A stretch of 64,000 bases of DNA from Brachypodius melanocephalos (Eukaryota; Chordata; Aves; Passeriformes; Pycnonotidae): NCBI GenBank assembly GCA_013398615.1, contig VZSR01000476.1, positions 507,485 through 571,484 on the forward strand, given 5' to 3'. The notes under the pieces are model-generated. The model was not told the DNA's origin and searched no databases. It saw only the letters and a program-made list of their open reading frames with translations. The stretch's first letter is position 1, and every line of letters begins with the position of its first letter. A program made the translations under genes and the position numbers. Below, piece by piece: positions 24,749-38,400 of this stretch.

Positions 24749-27700
24749 CAAAGAGCTTCTCAAAGAACAAAAAAATGCATTAAAAAAAAAGGATCATAAA
24801 AGTAGCATCGCTTCATGTGAAAGCAAAATCCCAACATAAAAAAATCAGTATTTTGAAATGATATCTGACCTTCTTGAGACCAATAAGTTTATCTATTTGT
24901 TCTAAGTACTAACCCCTTGATTATGGGATAAGTTTCTCTCTGCCAGATCCTGGCACAAAACCCATAAGTCTTCTTTTGCAGTGATAAAATACAGTAATAT
25001 GCATTCATCATCTTGCTTCTCCTTGAGCTGGCCTTATGCTACAGCTGTGTAGTTTCAGCAGTAAATATTAACTCCAGCTTTTAAAAATATATTTTAAAAA
25101 CTTCTCTATTCTTTATTACTGCAGTAATTGAGAGAGTACACAATTTATTATTCTGAATTCATATAAATTCAAATAAAGTCACTAATAAATAATTTTCTGA
25201 GGAATCTATTCAGAAGTACACTTCTTGCTCACTTACCTGAAAACACAGTAGTTGCCTGAGCTACTGATGTGTTTTGATATAAAAGCATTAAAAAGATAGA
25301 GTGACTACAGTGACTTCTGAGAAAGACTCAGTGGCAGTCTGACACGTTTGAATTGCACTGTGAGTGCTAAAAAAATCTCCCTGAGTGGCACACAGGAGGT
25401 TAATTCATGTCACCAGACATGTCACCACACAGAGCTGAATCCTTTAGTCAAATGTTCTTTTTACTTAGCTTTTCTCTTAGAAAGGAAATGTTTTATTCCT
25501 GGGGCTCCTTTCTCCTTTTCTCTTGCCTTTGGGCTACAGTTCTAGTTCTCACATTAGTTCTTGGGTTCTCAGGCTGCTCACTCTAAATTCTAACAGCCAG
25601 TGAGAATGTGCCTCAAATATTGCTGTAAGGATACAACTTGTAGGATTTCTACCTTTCATTCTCTCTTCTCTCTGTTACTGCCTTGCTTTAATTTCTCAGA
25701 TGTGTTTAGTAAAAGCCTCTCAGCTATTTATTTAGCAGTTTCCCTCAGCCTTAACAAGTAATCTCCCAAATGCATGAGTTTTCTCTGCTCCTTGCCCTCT
25801 GAGGTCAGGGAGTAGAGCTCCACAGTAAAAGGAATCTGCTCTTCCTTTCAATGCATGCTATGTCAAAGACTTGGACACAGCAAAAGCAAAAACTCTTCTC
25901 TCTCAAAATTTACTCCATTCATATTAAAAATTAGATATGACTTGATGGATTTTATGTGTCTGTAGAAATATCAGTCTTGTGAAGCTATTAGCAATAGCTC
26001 AGCAAAAGCAGTATTCAGTACCCCAAAAACAATACTAAAAACCCAAAAGCAACAGAGAAAAGTAGCATTTGAGTGATAAAAAAATAGCAGTGAAAACCAT
26101 CCATCTCCTTTTCATTATCAGCATGTAAACTGGGATCACTGCTCCATTATTCACATGAGAGTTTAATATTTGGTGGTTCACTTGTGCAATATAATTTTCA
26201 GAAATCAGGAAGTAATTTGGCATTTCTTATCCTTAGGTAAGGATGCTCACTGCTACAGCAAACAACTACACTGAATAATAGCCCTAACATGGAAATCACC
26301 TCTAGACCATGCTGGAGCAATGACTTCTGTATGTGCAAATTAAAGAGGCTTTTAATAATAGAGAAATAAAATCTTTCATGCAGAAGTCTGGGTAATAAAC
26401 AGTATCAAAAGCACAGCAATAATAATATGTATATTTTTACTGTGCTTGCAGCATTGGATGCTAACTACATCTATAATTCACAAAGCGTGTAAAAATGCAG
26501 GAGCAATAAAACACCAACATGCTGAGTCATTAATCAGAAGATAAGTTCAATTTATGAGTAGCAATTAATCCTAAAGGACTGTGATCTCTGTTGGTCCAAC
26601 AATAATTCCTGGGTTAAGTACCTGAATATTTTTAGGCTCCAAAGAACTCCAAATATTTATAAAGACAAGCATGGAAAACATTAAATTTCTACATTCCATT
26701 TCACTTCAGTGAGCCAGTCTGGGGTTTATAAATATCACAGGCCTTTGATAACTCATGTAAGAAATCATGAGGAACTTTGTGAAGATCTAAACATTTTCAG
26801 GTATGTTTCGGAGTGTAGGAGAGATTTAAAAAGCATGACATCAAGAAATAAAACAGTGTTGTGGGAGTAAAATACCTATATGTAAAATTATGCAAATACT
26901 ATCTGCGTGTGCTATAAATTTGGGAATTAGGATGTGCCTGTAAAGTTGGAATGTGAAGGTTTACTTTCATGCTTGTGAAATGAATAGATTGACATTTGAA
27001 TTACAAGCAGCGTGTAAGATGAAGGACTTCCTATGCATTCTTTCTCAATTTAAATTTAAATTAGTTCAATTAAATAGTTTCAAATTAGTTACATTAGTTC
27101 TAATTATTATAAACCTCATTTTCCATGCCTTTTTTGAAGTCATTCCCTGGAGCAAGTCTTGATATGACCAGGCACCCCAAACATATTATTGTGTACACTC
27201 TTTTAGAAATCTTAAAACACAAGCGTAATTTTAAAAAATGCAGCATAAAGCAAAATTTAAAATTACATTTGAAAATTAAATATTCTGTTTATCTTTTCTA
27301 ACTACCATGCAGAAAAAAACCCCACCTAATTATTAACTTGGCAAATGCATACATTCTAACAGGAAAGCTTGGTTCTTAGTTCTGCAGTATTCTGCTCCCC
27401 TGTCCCATGCTAGGGATTTAATAATTTTATTGCTATGGTATATTGTAGCAGAAAAGGCCAAGCAACTTTCAAAACAGATTATTTCAACCTTAACATTATT
27501 TTACTGGTCTTCTACAAAACTGCATTGTCATACATGGGTTTATGGTGGTTTCTTTAATTTAAAGAGAAATTATAAAGTGAAATTCAACATTTGGGGAAAG
27601 TCAGGAAACTAATTCTATGCAAAACATTAATTTCTTTTTTATTCTTCTCTAAGTGTAAAGTGCACTCATGTGGTAGAATAACTCTTTTAGTGCAAAGGCA

Positions 27701-28544
27701 GAAGATTGGTCACTATACCTAGTTTCAATACTGCATTTTGTTATCTTCTATAAAACTGTGAACCCATTTTATTTAAGGCAAAATCTGGTAATAAATTACT
27801 TTCTCTGATGGTTCCTACGTTGTCTTAAACTACATTCTTAAGAATTGTTTGGTGGTTTGTTTTTTTTTAATTTCTAGAAGAGGAGAAAAGCTGTCCCAAG
27901 AAATAGCTTGCGATTTAATCTAACACTCTTTCACTACACGCACATATTCTGGGACTAAAATAGAATAAGGCAACTGAGAATTATCCTTAAAGCCTGAGAC
28001 CTGGAGAAGCTCAGGGATCTGAAGAGAGTGGAAAGAATTTCTTCATCCCATATTAGAGCAAGTCATATCAAGGCTCCTTCACCAGGTTGGTACTGTTTGT
28101 TGTGTAGCATACAGATTTCCCAGCTCAATAGAAAATGAAACACAGGTTTTAGCCTGGAGAGTGTGGCTGGATTTATTTCCTAAGAAGTTCTCGTGAGTAT
28201 CTATATAAGAAAACAAAGGATTCAATCAATTTGATCCAAAATCAGACATCCACCCATATCATTGCAGTTTCCTTCTACAGCTAATGGTGAGGCACAGGTA
28301 GTCAAGCAATAACTCAGCCCCCTTCCACCTGGGCTGCAAGGCTGCCCTAGCTCAGATGCCCCCACTTAACATAAGCTGGAATGGATTCAGGCCCTCATAA
28401 CTACTCCCTAATTTATGTCCTTGAGCTTTACAGGGTTGAGCTTTTGTCTCCTGAGTCTGGTTAACTTTCAGGCACTATGCCCAGAGTTAAAGCTCCAGGC
28501 ATAACTCTCTCTCCTCTTCTGAGATCCGAGATGCTCTCAGCCAG

Positions 28545-28584
28545 CTGCTGAAGCTTGTGACTCATGATTCAAGCTTTTCAGCAG
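28545..28584. repeat. Hairpin with AP-1-like core in the loop
   Basis: CTGCTGAAGCTTG (28545-28557) pairs with CAAGCTTTTCAGCAG (28570-28584) apart from a 2-nt bulge. The 12-nt spacer begins TGACTCA, which is the consensus AP-1 (TRE) site. The flanks (28300-28620) are GC-richer than the neighbourhood. Confidence 0.8.
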
Positions 28585-29310
28585 ACTCACTCCAGGGTCC
28601 CTTCCAAGAGGATGCAAGGGTGCTGAAGGCTTCACAAAGCCTTTCAAATTTCCTCATTTCTTAGAGCATCATGTTCAAAGGATGCCGTGGAAATATATCA
28701 CACGTTCCCACAGCCTTGCTTACCTTGGGAAATGCTAACGAATCCCTGATACTTCCACTCTTTGCACAAGTGCTACAAACCTTCTGCATCATTTGGAGCT
28801 GCTGCCAGAACAGCTTACAAAAAGTACTTCTCTTATATCACCTTTAGCTCTCTTATCAGCTTGACAATGAAACAGATCTCACATCTAAAATCTAAAGATT
28901 TCTACGCTACAACAAAATAAGTGGGCCTAGCAGTACATCCTCAGACTGACCCCAACTTCAGGCAGGCATCAAGCACCTTTTTCCTACATTTGGTTTTCCT
29001 GGATAGAAAACAGGAACACGCAGACTACAGCACAGCCACATAACACTTTGCCTTCACCCTTCATTTGGATAATTGCAGGACAAATAGGAGCAAGATACAC
29101 AACAGCAAATTCACTGTTTAGTCTAGAGGCAGCCTAATTGTCAGGAGAGAATTAACAGACTCCGAGGATGGGATTTAGCTGACCAAAGGTAAACTCACAG
29201 TCTTTAGTTTAGTTGAGGGGGAAACCAGACAACTAGAGAGGGCAACCCCCAACAGTGCACCAAGAATGCCTCAACTCTACTCCGAATTGCCTCACTTTAT
29301 TGGGTTATAA

Positions 29311-29366
29311 ATGATGTAGAGCCTCAGGGATCAGTTCAGATGTAAGTATCTACATCATTACATCTG
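29311..29366. repeat. Two overlapping inverted repeats
   Basis: ATGATGTAGA (29311-29320) pairs exactly with TCTACATCAT (29349-29358). CAGATGTAA (29337-29345) pairs exactly with TTACATCTG (29358-29366). The pairings share one base and overlap in space, so the two stems would compete if the region were transcribed. Confidence 0.85.
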
Positions 29367-29938
29367 TGATGCTGGTTAGAAGGATGAGGATCAACAAGTG
29401 TCAGCTGAAATGGAAAATCTGCGTATTTGATGGGTCCAAACAATTTATTGCAATCTTGCATTGTGCTACAAAAGACAATGGAATTTCTTGGTTAAGATGT
29501 TGCTCAAAAATTTTAATTTTTTTTCAAATATTTACGTATTTGCTAAGTATGTACATAAAAGTTACAGTGCTGTTAGGCCACTGTTTTTGAGCAGTTACAT
29601 GCAGAGCTCTGCATAGAGCTTAATTATTGGTAAAACCCTATTGCTTTTTTCTCTCAAAATCTGTAAAAAATATTAATAAATATACAAAAATATAAAATCA
29701 TGCAAGAGAGTTTTCTGTTGTATTATTTTATCATTGCCACAGTATACTGTACTCTCAAAGTATGTGAGCTTCATTATTTTCCCCATGTACATTATTATTT
29801 CTTCCCTTACACAGAAATGGAAAGTATAGGGAACTATAACACATAATACCAAGAGTTCCCAGCAATACTGCACAGATAAACTGAGACATGGAAGGTCTCA
29901 TTTCTAAAGAATATTTCAGATCTTAACAAGCTTATTTT

Positions 29939-30634
29939 GTGGTGAAAAATGTATTTATATGTAATTTTAATGGCAAATGCTCAGACCTGATGGAAAATGT
30001 ATTAATGGGAATAAAATTAGATAAACCATGGAATGAGATGTGGACTATCAATTTGTTTGAAGTCTTTTGTGCAGCAGCACCTGGGAAACCTGTGGCAGAT
30101 CCATGGACGAGCTCCAGCCTTCTGTGGCTGCACAGAACACAAGGCAGACATGGTAAAATCAGCAGTTCCTATTTATATTACCCTGACAGTAGTTTAGGAG
30201 CACTGTGCACTCAAAGATGGGGGGGATACTGTAGAAAAAGATACTGTTCCATAAGCCATAAATCCAACAAAGCACAGCTTTCTCTCCTCACACATTCTCC
30301 CAAAATGATAATCCCAGCTCTTTATGAAATACCCTCTGAAATCTTTTCAGTGATGACTCATTTCTGCTGCACTCTGTCTACATCCTTCTCTACACAGCCC
30401 AGTTCTTATGTGAATGTCTCATCCCTTCAAATTCCCTTTTCCTGCAACATCCAAAAAAAAAAAAATGGTGAACAGATTCCAAGACTGGTGAAGGAAGGAG
30501 AATTAAAGAAAATGAGAGAAGAGCAGCAAAATTTATTAGCCTGTGGATGTACATTACTGTCAGATAAGCTAAATCACACACAAAATATCAAAGTGCACAA
30601 TGACATGTCTGCAGCAGGAGGTTTGAGGGTATGA
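29939..30634 (+). other. 231-codon open frame, probably not a gene
   Basis: This is the longest open frame in the window. I recognise no domain, signal peptide or repeat. It is Ser/Cys-rich and runs through an A13 homopolymer (Lys codons), which is atypical of conserved coding sequence. Inside it, 30075-30152 (78 bp) is GC-richer and flanked by a good acceptor (tcttttgtgcag) and a fair donor (ATG|GTAAAA), so a small spliced exon is conceivable. More likely it is a chance frame. There is no promoter or homology evidence. Confidence 0.15.
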
Positions 30635-33600
30635 TCACAGAGCTGATAGCATGAAATGCTAGCTCATGTCATACTAAACATGATAATGACATGAATAAAT
30701 GGGCTTTGAGCACAGACATACTCAACTGACACAGCATATTCTATTTTGCTAATCCTTTGGTACAACCATCCTCTGACATTTCCATATTGATGCCAACAAA
30801 TTAGCTCTTCCATCCAGCACCTCCCTCCTGGAAATTTATTTGGCATCACCTTAAAAACACAAAATATTGGATAATCTTCCTGATCATTTTAGCAAAGTCC
30901 AACTCCTAGGAGCAATGATCGTAGGATTTACAAGATTTTCTAAGAACAAAAAGCCTTTTTATAATTCCACTCATATACCAAATACAACATCAGCTGCTGA
31001 ACAGGAGAATTCCTGGGCATGATGTAATTTAAATGTACTGGAGTACATTTGAGGTAAAAATTTTTAAGAACTGACAAGAAGGTATCAAGCAAGCCCCATG
31101 GTCGGTTTTAAGTTCTTGCTCCAAAGTGTTAAGGACTTATTAGCAAGGGTAAAAGAGCTGAGCTTTTTTGGAAAACAAATAAACAAAAACTACAATCCAC
31201 ACAAAACTCAACAACTCTGAGCCATTCTTCCTATATTAAATAAATATTAATTTGGTTCACCTGGCAACAGAAAATTTCAATCTAAATGATTAAACTAGTC
31301 AAATGATAGGTCCTAAGTGGAGCTATCAATATGGTGGAGTTCATTACTTTATCACAAATGAAGACTGAAATAAACTTTCCAAGTGATGGAGAACTTTACT
31401 GTATGGTTGGACCTGAATAGGAAAATAAAGTAAAAGATATTTGCACTTGATAAAAATATCCTGCTGCCCCTGCATATTTTAGTGACATAAATGGGCTAAA
31501 AAATAAAAAATTCTGTAGATAAATGTGTCATAAAGCAAATAGAAGGAAATATACACAAGGTAGGAATGCAGGATTCTGCAGTGAAAATGCATTTAAACCA
31601 TTATTTTACAGCTGGGAAATGAAACAAGATGTACCCCTATGAGGCTGAATGGAGGCATTAAAAGAGGAGGCAAGACAAATGTTTCAACTGAAGAGGACTC
31701 AGATCACTTTATCCCTTCTGCTTTGGCAGAAGTCAATGCATTTGTAAGTTTTAATGGTGACTGTCAGTGTCCTATGGAACTTCAGGTGAATTTTTTTACT
31801 CTGTTATTGTAGTATTAAAACATTGCTCATGCTTAGTTACTTACATGAATGTTTATGTCACCAGCTGTCAGAATAAGGATTTTACACAACAGGCCAGAAT
31901 GGAGCAGTTTTACTTTAGAGCTTCCTTCAGATTCAAAAAACATGGGAAAAATGTGCTTTTATGAGTTTCAAACATATTATTACTGTAGCCATATACATCA
32001 TACGTTCTTTTAGGCTTTTCTTTTTTTTAAAAAAAGAAGGTAGACTAATGGACTAAATAGTTTATTTATTTCTAGTTGTGTCAGTCTTTCTGAATTAGCC
32101 CAAAAGACTGCTCTGCAAGTGCTGATCAAAGAGTTTCAGTTATTTCTTACAAGGTGACTGCAACACAGCCTGATTGGAATTTCTGCAGTAATAGAAAGGT
32201 TAAATATTTTGAACTAGAGCTCAAAGTCAGACTTGACACTGACTGAATACCTTCATAAGCTACTACTGACCTCAGATGCTCCTTTTTCTCACTGTACTAA
32301 GTTTCTTTGAAATAATAGAGGATGCAGACTTCCCTGCTAAAGCACACACAACTTAAAACGTTTTAAAACCCCTCTGCACAGCCTTTCAAAAGCCATGGGA
32401 GACAAAATCTCTTAACAATAGAATATGGGGGAGAAGAAAATATCAGGAATCAGAAGCCAATTTCATTTACAGACTATATTATAAGTTCTAAAATGTCTAC
32501 AATAGGACAAAACACCAGAGCCCTGGAAGAAAAGCAGCACTGTGAAATAAAGACAGCAGACAGTGAAAGAACAGAGACTGCAATGTATAGTCAAGGTGCC
32601 AGGGTAGCTTTAAATAAGCTCACTCAGGTCCCAGAAGTAATCTAGCCATGACAGCAGGGAGCTCAATTTGGGAGAGCTGTCTGAATGCTGCAAAGAGCTG
32701 AACCTAAGTTAACATTTTGACCTTTCCATGTAGTAAGCGCTTTCAAGGACAGAGAAATTTCATGGGGGAAAGAAAAAAAAAAAAAAAAGCTTTAAAGGAA
32801 TAGAAAATAAACCAGGTAGGCAGCAATCATTGTTCTATAAGTTTCATGCATCTTAGTTCAGATTCAGAATTGGCCGTATATTTTGAACATTTTTAATTAA
32901 ATGCACACAGCAGTTGGGATCAGTATGTAGGATTGCCATGATTAACTTACCAGACCAATCCAAATTACCTTCTTCATCACAAGTTATTTGCCTAAACCGA
33001 AGTTATTGCCTAAGAGGTTTTACCACTGCAACAGCTCCAACCTAAAACCAGAAGCCCTCTATGAGTGTTTTTTCAGAAACAGGCCACCAAAGAGCTGAAA
33101 TTTAAAAACAGGTGTTACCTTCCTTGTGCAAGGAGGCTGCATGGCATCTGCAGGAAAGTAAATCGCGGCTATTTCAGATTGTCAATTGTAAACAAATCTA
33201 AAAATTTTCTTAGGCTGTTTAGAAGGCTAAAATTCTAACATGTTTAAACTCCAATTCTGAATCAGCACAATGCTCAGTCCTGATTTCAGAGGCAGACAAA
33301 ATTCAGCAGATCTGCTCCCACTCCTGAGCAAAGATGAACTTGAGAGGTGGCAAAAAGAGATGATGGAAAGTGATGAACAGAAGGGGTCATGGGCAGCACA
33401 TCCTTCAAAAACGTGATGCTTCTGTATGTGTTACAGGTCAAACAAGCAAAGAGGTCTAAGTGTGCGTCAAATTTCAAAAGTTAACCTGGCCCAGATATTT
33501 TAAGTAACATACCCTCAAAGACAATGCACTTACACATTGAGTGTCTTCAAAAAGCACAAGTGATCAGCTCAGTGCTGGGTCAGTGCCATGACCTTTAATG

Positions 33601-33997
33601 AGTCTTAGTGAATGTAACAAAGCACATATTCTGAAATGGTATTACACATGAACAGATCATTTAAATTTTCATCTCTATTTTTAAGTGCCAGATGGATGTA
33701 AGTAGAACTGGAAATTGTTTAATCTTACTGCATGTGAATGCAATCCTGAAGGCCATAGCTGATCCATTTTGCAAAGACAGAAAGGAAGGAAAAAACCCCA
33801 CAAGCATCCTTTTGTGGCTTACCATAAACTACCTTTTAATTTTCATATTTTCATATATTAAAAGTGACCTTGGTGGTCTCCTGTGTGTCAAAATGAAGTA
33901 GGTTTAAAACCTCAGTCGTTTATGATCTGATTTACAAACCACGTTCTACGCAACATCATTAAATTTTACCTTTAGGGGGTAATACTGGGGAGAGAGT

Positions 33998-34081
33998 TAG
34001 AAAAAAAAAACAAAAAAAAACACCCAAAAAAACCAAAACAAAACCAACCAAAACCAAACACAAAGAAAAAACACACCCAAA
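33998..34081. repeat. A/C-only low-complexity tract
   Basis: Over 80 bp almost entirely of A and C, starting with uninterrupted A runs and grading into ACC/AAAC units. It may be a decayed poly(A) tract of a retrocopy, but the sequence to its left shows no recognisable source gene. Confidence 0.85.
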
Positions 34082-35446
34082 ATGTAATTAAAGCAATGTC
34101 TAAACATGGGAACTTAACAGCAAACGGGTAACCAGATGTGCTTCCCAGCACTTTTAAGGGTTCTTTTATCTTTGTGGTAGCCTGTAACAATGCCTTGAGC
34201 AAAATCCATTTGTAAAGGATAGGTGTTTCTTTGTTTTCATGCAGCAGAGGAAAGGGGACTGACTGGTTTAGTAGTAGCTATTACACAGAATACATATAAT
34301 AATAATGTTCTGATACATAGAATATTTTACATTTTATTTTAACCATTCATATACAATAATTAATGTAGAAAAATGTTTAATGTGTATTAAAAATAGAAAC
34401 TCACTGAAACTTTGAGCACCTACAGCCTTACACTGCTAAATTTATCAAATGTCAAGTATTGACTCCTCTGAATATGGGCCATACACAAGTTCTCTTCTGG
34501 GACAAAAATAACATGGGGCGATTATTAAACCCTCACTTTTAGATAAAAGTAAAAAAATTTCATGAACGTTTATAAAATCAGTTAAAAATGGTTGGAATAA
34601 AGAAGATGCAGCAATAGTTAGCTGAACAATGCTGTACTGATAATGTCATTACAGTATAAATGCTTGGAATAAAGTTGTTGTCAATCTAACTCAACAGTTA
34701 AGGTTGAGAAATAAGCTTAAAATAAGACTTGTTTCTTTCGCTAACTTCGCATTGATTTAAAATTCAAATTAGCCAAAAGGGAGTAATTTCCTGTTTCATT
34801 TATGCAAAAATAAGGTGGCAGACTGACAAAAGGATATTTTTGTCTGCATATGCAGATACAGGTGCATATAAATCACCCTTTGTCAGGGAAGGAATTCTGC
34901 AAATATGTTCAACACTTATTAAAATATCTAATAAAGCATCTCTAGAAACTCTATTTCACTGAAAATAAATTAGCAAGTGCAGATATGTCTACTGTAACCC
35001 CTTGAGTAGTCACAAGTGAAAACACCCTTGTAAATTGTTACATTCTTTTACTGATATGACTGAAATTAGTTTTATAATTGATGTTAAAGACATGAAATTG
35101 CTTTGAAGCATTAACAGACTGATCATCTAAATAAATATTAGAGCCAAGAGAGACTATGTCATTTTGTGCTCTACTTTTCTAACTGAGAATTATTCTCAGG
35201 ATAATTGAAAAATTATGTAAAGAAACAAGTATTCTTGTTAATTTTAAGATGGGTAGAACAACTTATTGGGAAAATTCTATTTGCATTATCTCCAAATGTA
35301 GACAAAGCATTTATGCCAGTGTCTCCATTAACCATATGAAACACAGTCTTTACAGAAGAATTTAAGCAAATGTATTTTTCTTAGGTTCTAGTGTGCAAAT
35401 ACCTTGCATATGAATATGCATTATAAAGGTATAATCAAAACCTGAT

Positions 35447-35470
35447 TATGCCAATCTCATAATTGGCATA
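35447..35470. repeat. Inverted repeat, 9-bp arms, 6-nt loop
   Basis: TATGCCAAT and ATTGGCATA are exact reverse complements around CTCATA. Each arm contains TTGGC/GCCAA, the half-site recognised by NF-I proteins, here in inverted arrangement. Binding is an inference. Confidence 0.85.
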
Positions 35471-38400
35471 TTCTTGTTTCCAAGAGGCTAAGAGCTTCAA
35501 GCAAAACTAATCATGATACACAGAATGAGTATTTACCAAAAATTTTACCAATAAAAACTTCAGATTCTGGTGTACATATTTACAAAATCTTTAGCTGCAG
35601 CCAGCCAAGTGTCCATCTAGAAATACTGATTGTATCCTTATTATATATACTCAAACTTTTTAATATCTTCATGATTGTGATTGAAATCTTTTTCTTCTTA
35701 AAAAACCCTTAAAATTGATCGTAGTGGGCAGCCTTCCCAAATTCTGATTTTGAGATCAAGTTTGGTGAATGCTCCGTCAGTGCACCCAAAACAAGTAGAA
35801 TATCAGTATATTTTGAGGAAAATCACAGGCATCAGCTCCTCAAAGGGAGAAAAAAAAGGATGAAACTACATCCTTGAAAAGTAAGAGAAAAGAAAAACAA
35901 AGCAAAGTGTTCCTCCTCACACACAGAGAAACAGCTCATAAAGACACCTACCTAGAGGCACAACGACAGCAGCTGTAGCATCTCACCTCTATCAGTCATA
36001 ATCTAGAACAGTGCCACTTTCTATTAACCAAGCAATAGAGGAACTAAAATTACTTCTCCTGCTCTACGCCAGCCACTCCGGTTGCTCCAGTGCATTTTGA
36101 TGACTTAATTAGGGAGACGGAGCAGCACATGTGGTTTTCTAGCCAGGTTCATCACAAAGGCCACATCATCAAAGCACAAGAGTTGTGTCTTCTACAGCTA
36201 GATTAAAAATAGGGATTTCTTCATTATGTGTCTTGCAGCTGACTGTGCCTCTTGGTTTGTCTCCATCTATTCAGACAATTAAATAAAGTGTCATGCTTTA
36301 TTTATTTCTTTTTAAAGGCTAATAAAGAAGCTGTGAATTGAAGTACAGCTGGCAATCTTTTTATTTATTAAGACCTCAGTGTACACAGTGACAATCTCTG
36401 GAAGGCAAGGCACGTGCTGGGATTTTTTCCCTCTTTTTAATATATGTTCCTTTTGCAGGCACAACATTTCTCCCAACAGGAATGAGAAACCTTTGTCATC
36501 CTCTCCAGCAGGGAAAGAAGTCAGAAAAAAAAAAATCACAAAAAGACTAAAACAATTGAAAAACAAGACAAAACTAAACCTATCATACAACAGGGAAAAC
36601 CTACGGTCACACAAAAAAAAGCCCACAAATGTAAAATCTAAGTACACAAATCTGAATACTTTGAAAAAGATAGGTAAACGACATAACTGTAGAAATTAAC
36701 TGGCATATCAGAAAGTATTTAAAATTTGGTCACAGTACTTCAAACTAATAAAAAATAGTTATTTGCTTTTACGTCTATCAGCAAGGATGGATAACTAAAA
36801 AAATTACATGATTGTTATGTAGGTATATTAACTGAAAATATTACACAAGATTTACTACACCCTTTTCATTTCCTGATAACAAGAAATTATTATCTCTTGT
36901 GTTATTAAGTAATCTCATTTGTATAGCCATAATGGAAATTATGCATGGTAATATACCATGGAAACATTATAATATTTCCTTGGTAACAAATACATTGTAT
37001 CACAACATAATGGCATCTAGCATTAGTCCATGAATATTAGGACATTTCAAAAATATTTTACAAGGAAGGATGAAATACTGCTCTGCACTTCAAAGAAAGC
37101 TGAATGCTCCATGAGGCAAGATGACTTTCCAGTCTCAAGAGTTACTGACTGATAATTGTATGTCATTATGCATATTTACAAAGGCATATGGACAGGCATA
37201 CAAAAAAAAAAAAATAAAGCAGTGGTGAAATGAGATGATTTCAGGTAGTAGTTCTTTCTTTCTGAAAGAAATTTAAGGATGGCCTATGCACTTTGCAGGG
37301 ATAGGAGTGAATGAAGAGGCAGATGTGAACGCAAACAGTCTTTACCAGAGCAGAGATTTCAGGGTTTTTTTAAAATTTCTTAGCTTTCTTTTTATTTACT
37401 CAGCCTAAATAAAACTCTTTCTTTGGAGGTGCCAAAATGTGAGAGGTGTTTGTTTTGGGTCTTGGTTTAGAGTTTACTTTTGCAGTTGTGAACTGCCAAC
37501 AATTTCTGTCTGTTTCAAGTTAATTGGATGTGCATGATAGAAGCACATCTTTCTACCTGTTCCTTGACCCCAGCAAGGCCTAAACTCTCTGTCTGTGCTC
37601 CCTGAATCTGACCTTGACTTCCACAACCTGCAAACTTGGGGGCACTTGCAAGTGGAAGCAATACATTAAATCATCACCCCTTTCTACACGCCACTTACAG
37701 ATGCATTTGTCACTGTTATATTAAATTAGGATCACAAAAATGTAATTTATGGCCAAGAGTGACATTTCATAAAACCTGTGAAAACAAAATTACCAGAGAA
37801 CATGCAATGAAACACAGCATTCCTTTCCACTGCAACCGGTCAACAGAACAGATCCTTCATGATTATGCTCTCTACAGTAGAAGCTGTGTGATGGAAAGTT
37901 TAGAACATGACAAGATGAATCTGGGAGCCTGGTTGGTGAGCTGGATTTGGTTTGGCACTGGGCCCTTGACCTAGGGAAGGCTACCATCATATTGAGATGC
38001 TTTAGTGAGAGGACAGCCAGCAGTGCAAGGGGGATGGACTCCCTCCTGTTGTCATTCATGAGTGCACATGGAGGGAAAAGAAAAGAAAGAGTTCATCCAG
38101 TGCAGAATAAATTACTTCCATGAGCCTTCCAATCCAATGACTTCCCTGATTCCATGGGTGTCCCTACATCTGAGCTACTCACTTCCACTCACATCTATAT
38201 CTATGTATTCAACAAAGAATAGATAAACATGATCTTCGTTTGGGCACAGATTCAAGGACAGAAATGGAAATTGCATGGAATTTGAGGACTTATTTTTAAA
38301 AATCTGACTCTCTCAAATCGTATCCTTCCTTCTTCAGAGTTAACAGTACTGTAGGATTTGCAGCTCAGATAAAGCTGCACCTTCTCAGATACAAAGTTTT

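Noticed and set aside
31597..31645. 'accattattttacagctggg' then 'aaatgaaaca' as a fourth MIR-like piece.
   Set aside because: The match covers too few bases to separate from chance.
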